DNA of 64,000 nt, from assembly GCF_037392515.1 (NCBI RefSeq), contig NC_090282.1, forward strand, positions 32,043,054-32,107,053, read 5' to 3'. Under the pieces are notes generated by a model. That model was given only the letters and a program-made list of their open reading frames with translations. It had not been told where the DNA came from and searched no databases. This stretch comes from Haliotis asinina. Lineage: Eukaryota > Mollusca > Gastropoda > Lepetellida > Haliotidae. Within the stretch, counting starts at the first letter, position 1. Each line of letters begins with the position of its first letter. Positions 45,420 to 58,700 of this stretch are shown here, in pieces. Made by a program: the position numbers and the translations under genes.

Positions 45420-46333
45420 ATTCAGCAAGACAAAACCCAATACTACCAGGGTTACAACTGACTTTGCTGAAGGCAAATACCTGGGCTTCGATTCAACAGG
45501 CAGCTCAAAGATTGTCAACACAGGATGAGATTCTGTTCATATAGCTCAGCTCCTGGTTATGAACACTTCTCAAGTTGCTCTATCAGTCATGTGAATGTAA
45601 ATAATCATTCTCACTAATCACTGATAATAATTTTAGTGAATCTGTTGCTTCCAGGCAACCTACTACCTGTGAAAAGCATTCATCTTGTATCATTTTTTCT
45701 TGTAGCCAATAGGAATTGTGTTGTTGAAGAATCTGTGGTCACATGGTCACACTTCATATTTGCAAGAGAGCCATTTCAGATCAGCTTTTTAGAGTGGCAA
45801 ATTCTAAATTCTCAATAAGTGTGAGTGAAGCATTTAAAGCATCACAGTTTTCACATAAATGGCCATGCTTTGTTATGGATATGTTAGCTTTTGTTTCATT
45901 ATTCTGATTACATAATTACATAAAGGTCTGAATGATCTTGACAAAAGCATCAAATAAGAAATGATGTTAGACGATCCAGGAGATGGTAACAAGAGATACC
46001 AATAGATTTTGGTTTTAGTTTTGACATAACAGCTGGTCTTTATTCATCATACTGTCAATGTACGATATTTTCAAGATCAGTAAGTTTAGACTGTCCAGTT
46101 GAAAAAAAGAATCCACACAGTGCATGTTTAACTTACATTGCACATGTCAACTATTTGGGCAATTCAAGCAATTCATCCAGCATTCCAGTGAGGACATCAG
46201 ACAATACAACTATGAATGGTTGAGTTTAAGTCATGTGACAGTTTGTTAAATAGGATTATATAGCCTCATGTAAGAATCGAATTTTTGATTGGTCCACATG
46301 ACTCTGATAAAATACCATGTACATTCATCACGA
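45420..46333. other. XRCC5 3' UTR and intergenic DNA
   Basis: No AATAAA was found close to the XRCC5 stop, so the 3' end cannot be placed. Nothing else recognised. Confidence 0.4.
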
Positions 46334-46680
46334 TCCGCCAGCGGGAGTATTAAAGTCGTATACTCCCGCTGCGAAAGTAATATCACCCCACTACGTCTTG
46401 GTGACGACGCTAAGTGAGAAAAGCGTGCATTGACAAGCCTTTAGTAACGTACGGTGCACTGAGGTCAAGCGATCGGTTGGTGTCAACATGGCAGCAAGTC
46501 AATTCAATGCGTGTTGTTTTGTTTTGATTTAGTGAAAACATTCAGCTAGATAAATGTGTTCACATCGTGTCTCGGAAATACAGGGTTTTATCAGTCCCGA
46601 GTAAGGTTGTATTCCCCAAGCCTCCGCTCCTTACTCATGACTGATAAAACCCTGTATTTCCTGAGACACGATGTGATAAC
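46334..46680. repeat. Two hairpins, probably one foldback element
   Basis: AGCGGGAGTATTAAAG ... TATACTCCCGCT folds at 46334-46374. A longer palindrome has arms 46558-46606 and 46629-46680 (CACATCGTGTCTC, GAAATACAGGG, TTTTATCAGTC / inverse) around a loop of about 22 bp. Confidence 0.8.
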
Positions 46681-48548
46681 TTATAATAGCCTTAAAGAAA
46701 TACCTCCATTTCAGGTCAGTTTTTACCAGAGGGTATTTCATAGCCAAACAGACAATTACAAATTAAATGTTCATTTAACTGTGGTTGTCCTCTTATTTGG
46801 TTAGTATATTTAAGGGATTTATGCTCGAGGTGTGTGCTTCAGTAATAGTTTTCTTCACTAGCATGGCCAAATGTGTTCCGAAGAACACACTAATGTTGAT
46901 TGTACATCATTAAAATATGTAGGGGATATTGGACTTACAAGATTGATAAAATGCAATTGATGAAGCCAAGGAGGAAACATTGTGAAGAGTAATTAAGAGA
47001 AAATGTGACAATATATTCAGTTCCATTGGAAATGTTTCATCTTTATGAATTTTTTTGATTACTTTTTCAAATATGCACTGGCATTGGCCTGTGGTATGCA
47101 TGCAAAATGGAATATCCCTTTTGGTTTTTTTAATGGTGTAGTGCCGTCACTGCCAACTTCCGAAAACTGCCAGGTCTGTAGGTTTGTGTAGGATGTAAGT
47201 ATATACAGAGGTTCATTTATAAACAGGAGCAGTCAACATCAAATGCAAACTGAAGCCAAAAGATGATTACAAGGAAAAGTACTTTTCTGTGAAATGTTAT
47301 GACCAAGATTCTGATGTCATCAAGCAAGTGATAGGCCCCAGAAACAAAATGTTATGTTTATTTCAGATTAATTCATAACACCATTTTTTAGAACTTCAAG
47401 CTGTATGCCATGCCTGGAACTTTATAAAAATCCTTGCCTGAGGTTCCCAAATATTATTTATGAAAAGACAGGGTTAGGGTTCCAGGCAAAACTTGAAGCA
47501 GTGTTTATTGGCAGAAATCTTTCCTTCAAATAAGAAAGGGAATATTTATACCGGTAAAAGAAAGTGGATGTGTTTTGTTGTAAGAACGTTTATTTAGGGG
47601 CATTGATGTTATAAATATTGCATCCAGTTTGATATTAAAAATGAACAAGTTTCATGGACACCGGTCCTGGACATGATCCTCATCTAGCTACTGAGAAGGG
47701 CCTTCTGCAGCAAACTCACATTTTCACCTTGCAAACAAGATTTGTTTGTGGAACTAAGTCCTGAAATCATAGTCCACTCAATTTTACATCATATACATAT
47801 CCAACAATATTTCATGGGGTTTTCTCAGTATCATTGACAAAGAAACATTGTTTGTTAACGTATTTGTTTTGTCAAAATTATTGACGGGTAGGAAATTTCA
47901 CTCAGAAACACTGACCACTATACAGACATCTGAAAAGAGCAATATGTGTCTGTTTGCTATGAAAATAAATGACTTTTTTTTGCTATGTAATGCTCTTAAT
48001 TTGTGTATTACCATGGTATTGAGTGATTAACATATGTTGTCATCAACAGCAGTCCTGAATTTGGCCTGGTCAAGGCAAACCAGGAGAATGTAGCATCAGC
48101 TACAATCATTACTGTCACAACATCTTGGCACAAGGCCATAAATCACGTGATCCTAGTTTCATATGGGACCTCTTCACATATATATTGATATCCCAGGAAA
48201 AATGCACAAAGTTTGTGCTGACAAGGGTCCAGGTGGTTTCTAGTTCAGCAAGACAAGTTTGACAGCCGTTTCTCATTCACGGACAAAAAGTAATCCATCT
48301 TTGTGGTTAAACTGATACAACTATGAGTACTGCCAAAGCGATGATCAACACCCAGTAGACTTAAGACACCCCAACACCATTTCTAACAGTCATTTAACAC
48401 TGTCCTATCAGGTAGATGTGTATGGTGTGATGTGAAATAACCATATAGCTACAATGCATTTCAGAGAAATATGGTGGCACTAGCTCTGTATTTTGGATGA
48501 AAAAAAAGATTTGAGTGGCATTTTAGAAGGTGGGAAGTACACCACTGT
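46681..48548. other. Intergenic, no gene supported
   Basis: One short stretch, 47229-47360, reads as protein-like (VNIKCKLKPKDDYKEKYFSV) for about 45 codons. It has no recognised family, start or splice partner. The rest is AT-rich. Confidence 0.35.
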
Positions 48549-48694
48549 ACAAACTTCATGCATAACAACTTCTTTTACTTCATGAGTGCAACATTTTGAT
48601 ACAAATTCTTGTACTTTTGCCAGGCATTCCTTCCTGTACTGTATTGACACTTTGCAGCCATGAAACAAAAGAAGTTGTCAAGCATGAAGTTTGT
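48549..48694. repeat. Hairpin MITE, 146 bp
   Basis: Arms 48549-48576 and 48667-48694 are near-perfect inverses (ACAAACTTCATGC, then ACAACTTCTTTT). They share AACAACTTCTTTTA with the nested hairpin at 44021. Confidence 0.8.
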
Positions 48695-49059
48695 TCACTT
48701 TTGCAAAAGGATAGTTCCCCAAATGTGTCAAATGTACACAGCCCATTACTGACATGCACTACCATGATAAGGCTGGGATAAAGACTAACTTACAAACTCA
48801 TAATTATGATCATTATACATCATGATCACAGTATCAGCTTGAAGCAATGCAGGTTCAAGACATTTTCCACTTTTGCAGACCTGTCAGCACAAATGTGACT
48901 AACCTAGAAATAACAATGGGATTTAGAGCATCTAAGGGACGCAATCCATCCCTGCCATTTGTGATTCCAAAAGACATCTATGCCCCAAGTAATATGCGCC
49001 AAGTAATGCCACATAGGAAACGAGTCACACTCGGTTCAAACAGTCATATGCATGCCCTG

Positions 49060-49455
49060 CAGAGATGCCATCACGGTCTTATCATTGTCATTATGAATTA
49101 TAGCCTCAGACTATGCCAATACGATCACACTAGAAATTCTATGAAATTTTGGTGAAACTCATTAAAATGCTGATATTGAGACCAAAACATACTTTTGAAA
49201 TTAAATACATTTTCAGACTTAACTTCACATCCATTCATCAAATTTAATGACATATTTGAACTGGAATCACTACAAGTAACAATTTGGAAATCTGCTGTTA
49301 GAGGAATATGAAATTAAAACTTCCCTCTTGATCAGTGTCATATTAGCTTCCTCAGAACCCATCATGGTTTTAAGTTGACTTCTAATGTCATGGTCAAACT
49401 CCTAATTCTGATCCTCGAAACTACTACTTGCAACACCTTTGGGTTGGCTTCTCTG
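49060..49455. mobile_element. MITE-like dispersed repeat, copy 2
   Basis: Same order and termini as 2708-3148 (CAGAGATGCC ... GGGTTGGCTTCTCTG), diverged throughout by substitutions and small gaps. Confidence 0.75.
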
Positions 49456-50225
49456 GTCTTGCTATGATCATAACAAAATTACATCAAACACAAAGTTTCT
49501 TTCTTAAATCATGTTTATAAACATTTTAAACATTTAACAGAACAAAAATATAAATTCATAATGCCACTGTTAAGTTGTATTTACAAAATCTCTTCCCACG
49601 GAGCATACCAACTTAACTACTGTACACAGCTTGCTCATGCATTTAGTGTATTTTCAGGCAGATAAAGAGCATGAGCTATGACTGAAGGTGTGTATTTACA
49701 CTTGATGTACAATGTTTCAATATGTAAAACATCCACAGACTATCTTTACAGTGTCCAAAGAATTGCTTGAAAATGATGTGAAGCACCATATGCAGCACAA
49801 TACAGTGAGTCAGCTTGTAACTGATTATACACATTAACATGTACTAAAGGAAAATACGAAACAAAACGACAAATATAACTACACATCACTAAAATTATCA
49901 ATGATCAGGATGTGCTATATTTAAGAACATTAAGAACACATAATCTTTAACCTGGTTCTTTGCAACATCGTACTACAAGATGTATTTAAAGCCATCTGAT
50001 ACAATTCCCGGAATGATGAGATGCTAACACAAAACAATAAACTGCAATTACTAAACTTCATATTATGATCAGTATGCGCTGAATTGTCCATGCAATAACC
50101 CATATTTCACAGCTTCAGGACTGGCTGAGGACTTCTCAATTCAGCATCTTGAATTAAAGTATAAATAATAACCATAATGTCTCAATACATTCACATAACT
50201 GTGATTTCAACTGGAGTCACTGACA
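49456..50225. other. Intergenic / possible long USPL1 3' UTR
   Basis: AT-rich, nothing else recognised. Confidence 0.35.
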
Positions 50226-50440
50226 TTTATTATAATATCAACGCCAGATGCTCCAGTTGCTATGCCGTGCGCAGTGGGGGTACAGATGACATACTAGATG
50301 ATGAATGACATGTAATACAAGATACAACTTCCATGTTTCACATACATATGTACAGTACCAGATGATATAGATAATGGGATGTCACCAATGACACTATTTG
50401 CAGCATGTATAACTGCACCAGTTCCATTATCCTCTTTATT
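50226..50440 (-). terminator. USPL1: USPL1 poly(A) signal candidates
   Basis: On the minus strand AATAAA occurs at 50435-50440 and 50226-50231, about 190 and 400 nt after the USPL1 stop. Confidence 0.4.
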
Positions 50441-50628
50441 GCTTCATAATGTACACTCTGAAGGAATACTGCCCACAAGATTTGAAAACATCTGTTTCAG
50501 TGCAAATGTCGCTGTAGCACTTGAAAAAAAACAAAACATCCCCAATCATTTCAGACTTTTGGTGTATTTTTTCATACCTCTTTAGTGAAATCGGCTATTA
50601 TTTCACTGTGGACAGACTGACCTTATTT

Positions 50629-53600
50629 CTATTCTTTCTTAGCTCTCTTTGCTGGATTGCTTGGTGGTCGACCTCGTCGTTTTATAGGCTTTTTGGAATC
50701 ATTCTTTGCAGGTGTAATGTTATCTTCCTTCTCTGTCCGGCTTGATGGAGATTCTTCAGTCTTCACAGGATTTTTAAACCGCCTTGTATTGGGTCTCTCA
50801 ATTGGAAGGATCTTGTACTTGCCAATATACTTAACCTCTGAAACTACAAGTATCTCTGAGGTGGGCTTGGCATCAGTGGGTTTCAACTTTGAGTTATTTT
50901 CAGATATCTTTGTGTGACCACCTTCAGCTGCTGGTTTTACAACTGTTTTGTCAGCTCTGGCAGATGGCGACAGAGACTGTTTCCGAGCTCCACCTTTAGC
51001 TTGGGGTGTATTAGTGTGCACAACCTTAGGATGTCTCCCTCTCCCCCGACCCTCTTTGGGTGTTTGAACCACTTCTGTGCTGGCATCAGATGACTGTCTT
51101 GTAACATTCTTGCCAACAGTTTTAGATTCTATGGGAGATTCAGCAGGAGTTTTATCAGGAGTTTCTGCAGACTGTTTCCGTGAACGTCTTCTAGGCTTAG
51201 TTTCTGGAGATTCCAATTTTACTGCTTCCTCCGATGATGGTCTTGGTGGGATCTGACTAGGAGCCTCTGTTGCAGTAGAGGTATCAGGTGACAACAGTCT
51301 TGGAACTTTTACTGCAGGAGGTGTCAGCTGTGGAGATCTACCTCTTCCTGCAGGTGGCTTCGGTCTTACTGTGTCATATGGCACTGTTGCTTGACTGCGT
51401 GGCCGACCTCTAGTTCTTGGTGTTTCAGGAAGTGCAACAATGTCAACTGAACCTGGATTGTGTTTTCCTATGGGCTTCCCATTGTTTGCTGGAGGTGTTT
51501 CTGCAGTAGACTGTACATCATCCACAACAGTGTCCAGGGTGGGTCCTAGCACAGCTGTGGACACAGAAGAAATTGGAACTGCATCTGCCAATACATCGGT
51601 CACAACAGGAAGGTCAAAAGCATCCATGAAGCTCCTTTTATGAACTGCTGCCTTTTTTATTGGTCCTGAAACTTCTTGAACCTTCTTGCTAGTTTCTTGT
51701 TCTAGTGTTTTTGGATCGAGATCCAAGCTTGTCTCAACACTCTCATTATGTCCAACACTTTTGGGTCGCCTACCACGGCCTCTGCCTCGTCCTTTTGGTG
51801 GCATAGAAATCTCAGGGAGTGTTTCAGTATCAGAATCCCTTGGAACAGGAAGCCTTGATATTGCAGCATCAGCAATCAGATCCAGAGGATTAGACTTCTT
51901 GCTCTTACCAGGTGAAGGCATTTCAACTACCATTAACTCTGAAGGTCCTTTCGTAACCTTTGCTGGCGAAGCATCAGTTTTGACTATGGACCTTTTTACA
52001 GCTGCCTTTATTTCAGAAGGTGCCATGGGTTGCATTTTTATTGGGGTAATAGTCTTGATGACTTTGCTGGATTTGGCTGCTGTTTTCACTGCTTTACCTG
52101 TATTAAATTCAAGAGGAGATGAGACTGTCTGTAGTGACTGTGAAGGTTCTGCTGCCTTCAAAGAGTCCTGACTGGTGGTAGATGTTGAAATATTTTGACT
52201 GGCAGCTGAGGAGGCAACTACAGGGACTGGAGTTACAACAGGGATGGACTTTGTGTCTGCACTGCTATCCTTGCCTTGCACTTGATCTTTTTGCAGGTCT
52301 ATGGTGGTAAAACCACTCACGGATTTTGACTGTGTACTAGTTACTGTCGCTGATTTTAGTTTGTATCCATCAAACACAGACTGGCTGACAGGTTCAGTTG
52401 GTTTCAGTTTCAAGAATGGTTTCACTGCAGCTAGATATGATTGTCCGGGTTTCACAATGACAGCTGACTTGGCAGTAGTTAAATCAGAATCACTTGACGA
52501 TTCTTCAGAAAGGGATAATGGCTTAGGTGGTGACTGAACTTCAACTGAAGCTGAACCTGGACTTGTTACAACACCGTCACCCACACTTCCTAACTGTGTG
52601 ACAGGCATGTTACCCATGGCAAGTTGTGGCAACACATCGTGAGAATCTGCAGTTTTGTTTGTTACTGTATGTGATGGGGACTTCACAACTGCCTTTGGTT
52701 TCTGAGACTTACCAACAGTTGGAACTGGTTTCTTTGTTATATGTGATGTTTGAATAAGACTCTTTGCAGTAGTCCCCTCTGGAGCAGGAGCTGAAGTGGA
52801 GTGAGCTGTAGATTTCATTGTGGTTAGCAGCTTTGAAAGAAACCCTGGAGTTTGTATTTGTTGAATAGTCACGCCTTGTTTCATTAAATCTTGAATAGCT
52901 TTGGCAAGTAATGCAGCATCACCTTGCGCTCCCCGCACCGAGATAACAGGACCACGAGTAGGAGTTTTAGTGGGAGATGAGGATCCATCAGAGTCTGAGA
53001 GCAGCTCAACATCTGCACCTGATGAAAACCCTCCAGGGGACAAACCTGCGTCTATATTTGATCTTGGGGACACGCTGGATGTTCCTGCTGGAGGAGATGT
53101 TGAAGAAGACAGACTGCATTTGGAGATCTGAGTTCGCTGTTGTGAATGCTGATTTATTAATGACGTAACTGGCTGTAAAGAAGGGGTATTCGGAACAACT
53201 GATATAGTTTTGTGTGGTGTAAGCATTGCCCCTGTTGAACTTTGAGACACAGACTGAGGGACTCCACTGGAGGCAATAGACTGAGATGCTTGTGATATGG
53301 TACCTACAGGTGACTGGCTTGAAGCTACAGGTTTGCTAGAAGGAAAGTAAAATTTCACTGGACTTGGCTTTTCTGGAGACAGCACAGGTTTCCTTTTGTC
53401 TTGTACGCCCTTCTTCACTGGAGTTACTTTGTGTTCAGGATTTGCAATGCTTGTTTTCAAAAGAGCCTCTTGGCCAACATGACTTGCTAAGAGTGTTGTG
53501 ACCTTCTTTCCAGCAGTACCTGTCACTGCCTGTAACTTGGATAATACTTTCTGGCCAGACACCAGCGAAGCAACAGGAGCAGGTGATGTCACTGTCTGTA

Positions 53601-55727
53601 CCTGAGGTATAACCTGTTGTCCAGACACTAAAACTGACCCAGAGACTGTACTCAATGTTGACACTTGGGGAATCAGTTTCTGACCAGATATCAAAGAAGC
53701 CACTGAGCCCATGGATGTGACAACTGACTGAGGTATTACTTTTTGTCCAGATATCAATGACGTGCCTGCATAAGTGGTTACTGTTTGTCCTTGAGGCAGA
53801 ATCGGTCTTTGTGAAACCAAAGAAGCAGCGCTAACTGTAGCTGGGTTCACCGCTAATTGTCCAAAAAGTTGACTTTCTTTTGATGACCCTGACAAGAGTT
53901 TGATCACTTTAGAAGCAGATATATTTCCTTGGGAGGTTGGGCTGCCTATTAATTTTATTCCTGAATGAACAGTCTGTCCTGGTGATGCAATGACAATATG
54001 TTGCGGTTCTGATGAGACAGCTCTAATTGCCTCTGGACTGCTTTGTAATGATGTGAGGTCTATTGGTGACTCAACAGAGGTCTGATTATTTATGGCTGGT
54101 CCAGGTCTGGGAGGATCTTTCTGTTTCCTGGCTCCTCTCCCTCTTCCACGTCCTCTTCCTCTGCCTCTCTCTATGACAGGCAACATTTCTGGACTCTTCG
54201 CCTGAATGGTATTATCGCCAACCTGAACAAACTTCTTGATAATATTACCTCCAGGAATCTGCACAGTCTGTGGCCCTATTGCTTGTGTTGCTGGTTTAAC
54301 ATTGATTATCTTCATTGTTCCAGCGTCTGTTGAAGACTGGCTTTCATCAGATATCACTGGACTAAAAGATTGTGGTTGACTGGACATCTTGCTCTTTATA
54401 AGTTGCTGGATGAGAGTCCCAGCTTGTGTGTCACCACTCTTCAATGCTTCTATTGCTTTCATGAAGTCACTACTTTGTTGCTGGTCCAGATCAGTTACTA
54501 TACTTTCCACTATTTCCCCACTTTCAGTCTTCTTCTTAACTATGATTTTAGGTGTGGATGTGCTTGGAGTGGATGGTAGAGATCCTTGAAGAACAGTCAC
54601 TCTTTGTTTCTTGACCGGAGAGGATTCCCTACCAACAGCATCCTTGTCCACCTCTTGAAGGATACCATCTGCTCCTACAGTATAGGTTTTGGCCATACCA
54701 CCGACCTGTTGAGCAAGAAGAGTAGTAGTGCCTTGTGCGTTCTTCAATGCCGAGATGACTGGCAGCTTGCCAGTCTGGGCAGTGGTTCCATGTATGCTGC
54801 CACCACTTGCTGAACTTGGTACAAGTGACTGGGACTTATCTAGCTGAATATATTGTAAGTTGGGCTGAGTGCTGGTACTGGCAGTGAGTGGAGATGGTTG
54901 TTTTCCTGTTAAATTCTGAGACTGAGGCAGAATTAATCGCTGGTTCCCTACAATGATTGAACCAGAGGCCAACTGTTTTTCACTCACAACTGTCGTTCCT
55001 TGAATGTCAGAACGTTTCTCAGCTGGAAGGCACACAAGTTTATTTCCACTCTGCACTAACTTCATCATTGTTGGAAGTGAAGTCTGACTGGAATTAGGGG
55101 AAGATGTCAGCTGACTCTTCTGCAGAATTTGGTATACCCCTGGTGTATTAGATGCTGACGATGTGCTGGAAAGAATGGTTGGTCTGGTTTTACTTTGCAA
55201 GATTATTGGTTTTACTGAAGTTCCAGCTGCTTGTAAAATCTGACCACTAGTCAGAATCTGTGAAGGTGTTGTAGCAACAGCCTTTAGTCCAGTCACACTG
55301 GTATTAACTCCTGGTGCTAAACTAGTAGGTGGGAGGGACACTATCTTCATTGTCTGCACACCTCCTGAACTGGAACCAGCGGGAAGAGTCAGAATTCCTG
55401 GCAGGCTACGTCCCGTGCTTTGGGACAGGATATACTTGACAGTATTTTGGCTTGCAACCTCAGCCTTGCGTTTCAAACCACGCGCTAACAGTTCTTTTGC
55501 TGACAACACCACGTTACTTGATGACAGAAAATCTGGCTGTATGATACGAAGACATGACTGCAGAACACTGGCCACTGGGGTCTCTACCAGATCTCTGGCA
55601 GCATTATGAGAGGGAACATTCTTCTCCCACATAATGATGTGGACTTGATTGGGTGGAATAGCTGGCAACTCTGTGGTATACTGGCACAGTGTGGACTTGA
55701 GGTCATCGCACTCCATCCACTGGTTGC
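50629..55727 (-). CDS. USPL1: USPL1 giant last exon: catalytic Asp plus Ser/Thr/Pro-rich tail with AT-hooks
   Basis: This 5099-nt exon begins NQWMECDDLK and ends at the stop 50629-50631. After the core, the tail (about 1690 residues) is low-complexity, rich in Ser, Thr, Gln, Val, Pro and Lys. It holds four SGQ(K/Q)(V/L)(I/L)-type repeats of about 25 residues near plus 53540-53790. A SIM-like SPIDLTS lies at 54049-54069. Basic Gly/Arg motifs lie near 54130-54180 (GRGRGRGRGRGARKQ), 51740-51810 (KGRGRGRGRRPKS), 51385-51425 (RTRGRPRSQ), 51015-51060 (GRGRGRHPK) and at the C-terminus (RRGRPPSNPAKRAKKE). The RGRP cores match the AT-hook consensus. Confidence 0.9.
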
Positions 55728-58700
55728 CTGCAACATGTAGGGAAGTGTGTGAGTGAGTGAGTTTTAGTTTTACGCCGCTTTTTAGCAATATTCCAGCAAT
55801 ATCACGGCGGGGGACACCAGAAAATGGGCTTCACACATTGTACCCATGTGGGGAATCGAACCCGGGTCTCCGGCGTGATGAGCGAACGCTTTAACCACTA
55901 GGCTACCCCACCGCCCTGGGAAAGATAAGACTGCTGCTGTCATCATTGTTCATAGCAACATTCTCTCAAGAAATTTTAGAAAAAAACTATTGATTATTCA
56001 CAGATCATTTGTAATACATGTATATTTCTATCTTAAAACACATTTACCATGTTGACACTCATGCCAACAGGGTACTTAACATGCTCTTACAAAAATGGAA
56101 AGTGAGATGTATGTTATTGATCTTATTCTATGATAACTGTATTTTACTTTTTATGCGTCTTACCTGTTCCATTCCTGATCCAGGCCACAAAGTGATCAGG
56201 ATTGTTCTTGTACTGTATAACAGCAGTCACTGTGTAAACATCGGTTCCAAACACAAAGCCCAACTGGTCAAAGCCATTGTGAGGCAGCCCTTCTTTGAAG
56301 TGCAGCAACAGTATTTCTGGGATGCTTGAACACACAATTATTAACTTCCTTAATAGTATGAAGTGGATGTGTACAAACTTAAACTGGGTTTAAGCTGGGT
56401 TCAACATGTTATGATATATGTTATCTGCATATGTGATCAAAATAGATAGGTGACTGATGCAATAAACATAAATGGACATGATAACTGGTTACAGAACTAA
56501 AATTATCTTGTTCAGTATAACCTTAGAAGAGCATATCACAGTTCACTGTTTCAATATGCTTAAAATATGATGACCAATGAAATAAGTAATCAAAAGACAA
56601 CTTCTCAAGGATTACCACCTACACTTCCTCAACATTCACAGCTGTCTGAAAGTATAAGCTAATCTTCTTACATGAAACAGAACTTACCTCTTGAATGTCA
56701 TTTTCATCCTTTTCCCAGGGGCATTGCACTGGAAGCAGTTTCTCACAAAGCATGGTTCCTTCATGTTGAAATCTGCAGGCACCTGCGGGAACGAGGGCAG
56801 TATTTTGGAATGGTCATCATCTTGGTGATAGGAGCACTGATCACAGGTGAAGGTGTACTTGAACTTGATCTTGAACTTTTCCTTCAGCACTGCTGGTTCT
56901 CTCACAAGCAGAGGCAAGGCAAAAAGGGGACTGTCATTCTTGCCTCTTTCACACTGCAATCTTGGCTGCAGAACATCCCAGATTTTTTCCCTTATGTTGT
57001 CCAGTATATCCATGGCTTTGGAATAGTCAGTCAAAGTCTTTATTGAGATTCGGCTTACTCGGGTAGTTGTTTCGGATTGAGTTTGACCTTCACCTGTTGA
57101 CTGAGCACCAGGGGATGTGTTCTTGGCAGCAGGTGCTTCAGTGTTAGGTTCAACTGTATTGTCAGGTTTGAGGCTCTCTCCATTCTGAACAAATGTAGAG
57201 CTGGTGGTTTCATCCGGCTGGGCAGTATCAGCCTTGCCTGTTTCTGCTTGTGGTTCTTTTGCCAAACATTCCTTTTGATCTTCCTGTTCCTTAGCAGTGA
57301 GTTTTTGCATGAGAGTTTGAGCTTGATAGTAAGCCTTTAGCAGAGTTGTCAATACGCTGTCCTTTACGGACTCTGCTGACTTCTCATCTGTGAAAAGTTT
57401 CTGGATAGTCACACTGTTACAAAGTACTATCATTACCACATCAAGCCAACACATGGCATCCTTGTTCTGCCACTGAATGAATAAGTTCAAACACTGCTTA
57501 TCTAGGAGAGTTACTGGTCCAGGATCTTCCTCAGCAGTTTCACCAGGTCCACCTGGCAAATTTGGTGCAGCCGATGTAACATTAGATAAATATTTCAGCA
57601 CATTTAAAGTTGGAATTACTGACTGACTGACAACTCCCTGGGTAGTGTTGTCCTGCTGTGTAATAATGGCAGATGCTGTTGAGACAGAGTCTTGTCCTTC
57701 AGGACACAGAGAAGTTGAGCAAGGCAGTGATGTTAAAGAGGATTCACTGACTAAGATCGGAATTGTCTGTGAGGTCTGAGCTTCTGCTGACGTCACTTGA
57801 GAAACACTGCTCTGATGGGAAGATAGCTGTTCTTCAACAGATGTCGATACTACAGGACAAGAAATAACATTTGGCATTGTCTGAGATGCCAGTGTAAAAA
57901 TACCACTTTGGTTGGAAACTGGCATATTTACAATAGTGTTTGGCTGAACAGTATGGACACTTGTTTCCACTAAATGTTGTTTGTTCATCAGTATCATGTC
58001 TTCAGACATGCCTTGACTTTGACTAGGGAGTCCGACTTGATGAACATCCATGATTTCCTCAGAGCCCTCCTGAGTGTATAATGCTTCACTCTGAGTGACA
58101 ACAGTATGGTCCACACCCATCAATGTCTCTGTATAAGAAATGGGAATCTCTGAGTCAGTACTTTGTATCTCTGATGATACAAGCTCAAGTGGAACACTCA
58201 CCACCTGATTCTCAACCACTCCACCAGCAGAACCTGTAAGTTCTGACACAGGAACAACAAATTCTTCCAGCTGTAAATCTTGATGGTGAGCAACTTCCAT
58301 GCCACCACTGTTCACAACAACCTGTGTCATCTGATCATGTTCCAAGAGAGGAGCCGTTTCAGACATCACCTCAGCAGATTCTGGAACTGGAACGCACTCC
58401 ACAGTTTCTTCCATAAAGCTTTCAATAGGCTGCTGCATCTCACCTGCAGTCAACATTTCTGTAGCTATCAGTGATCTGGAAGCCTCAGACACCTCATGTT
58501 CTAAGATAGGCACATTTTCTATTGTTTGAAAGGGCTGAGCATCAACAATAGTTTCTGAAATCTGACCAATTGTTGAATATTCAAATGTCTGAGGAGCTAT
58601 CCCAGTAACACCAGATTCTTCCACGCTGCCAGTAATGATACTCATACCTTGAGTCACTGTGACTGATGAGGGTGAAACAACACCTGCTCCATCCTGAATA

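Noticed and set aside
51440..54813. Plus-strand open frames opposite the USPL1 last exon
   Set aside because: Shadows of the giant minus-strand exon; they have no homology and no splice context.
56310..56316. CATCCCAG acceptor for the USPL1 His exon
   Set aside because: It gives the wrong phase; the TTCAAG acceptor at 56324/56325 keeps R-SIPEILLLHF in frame.
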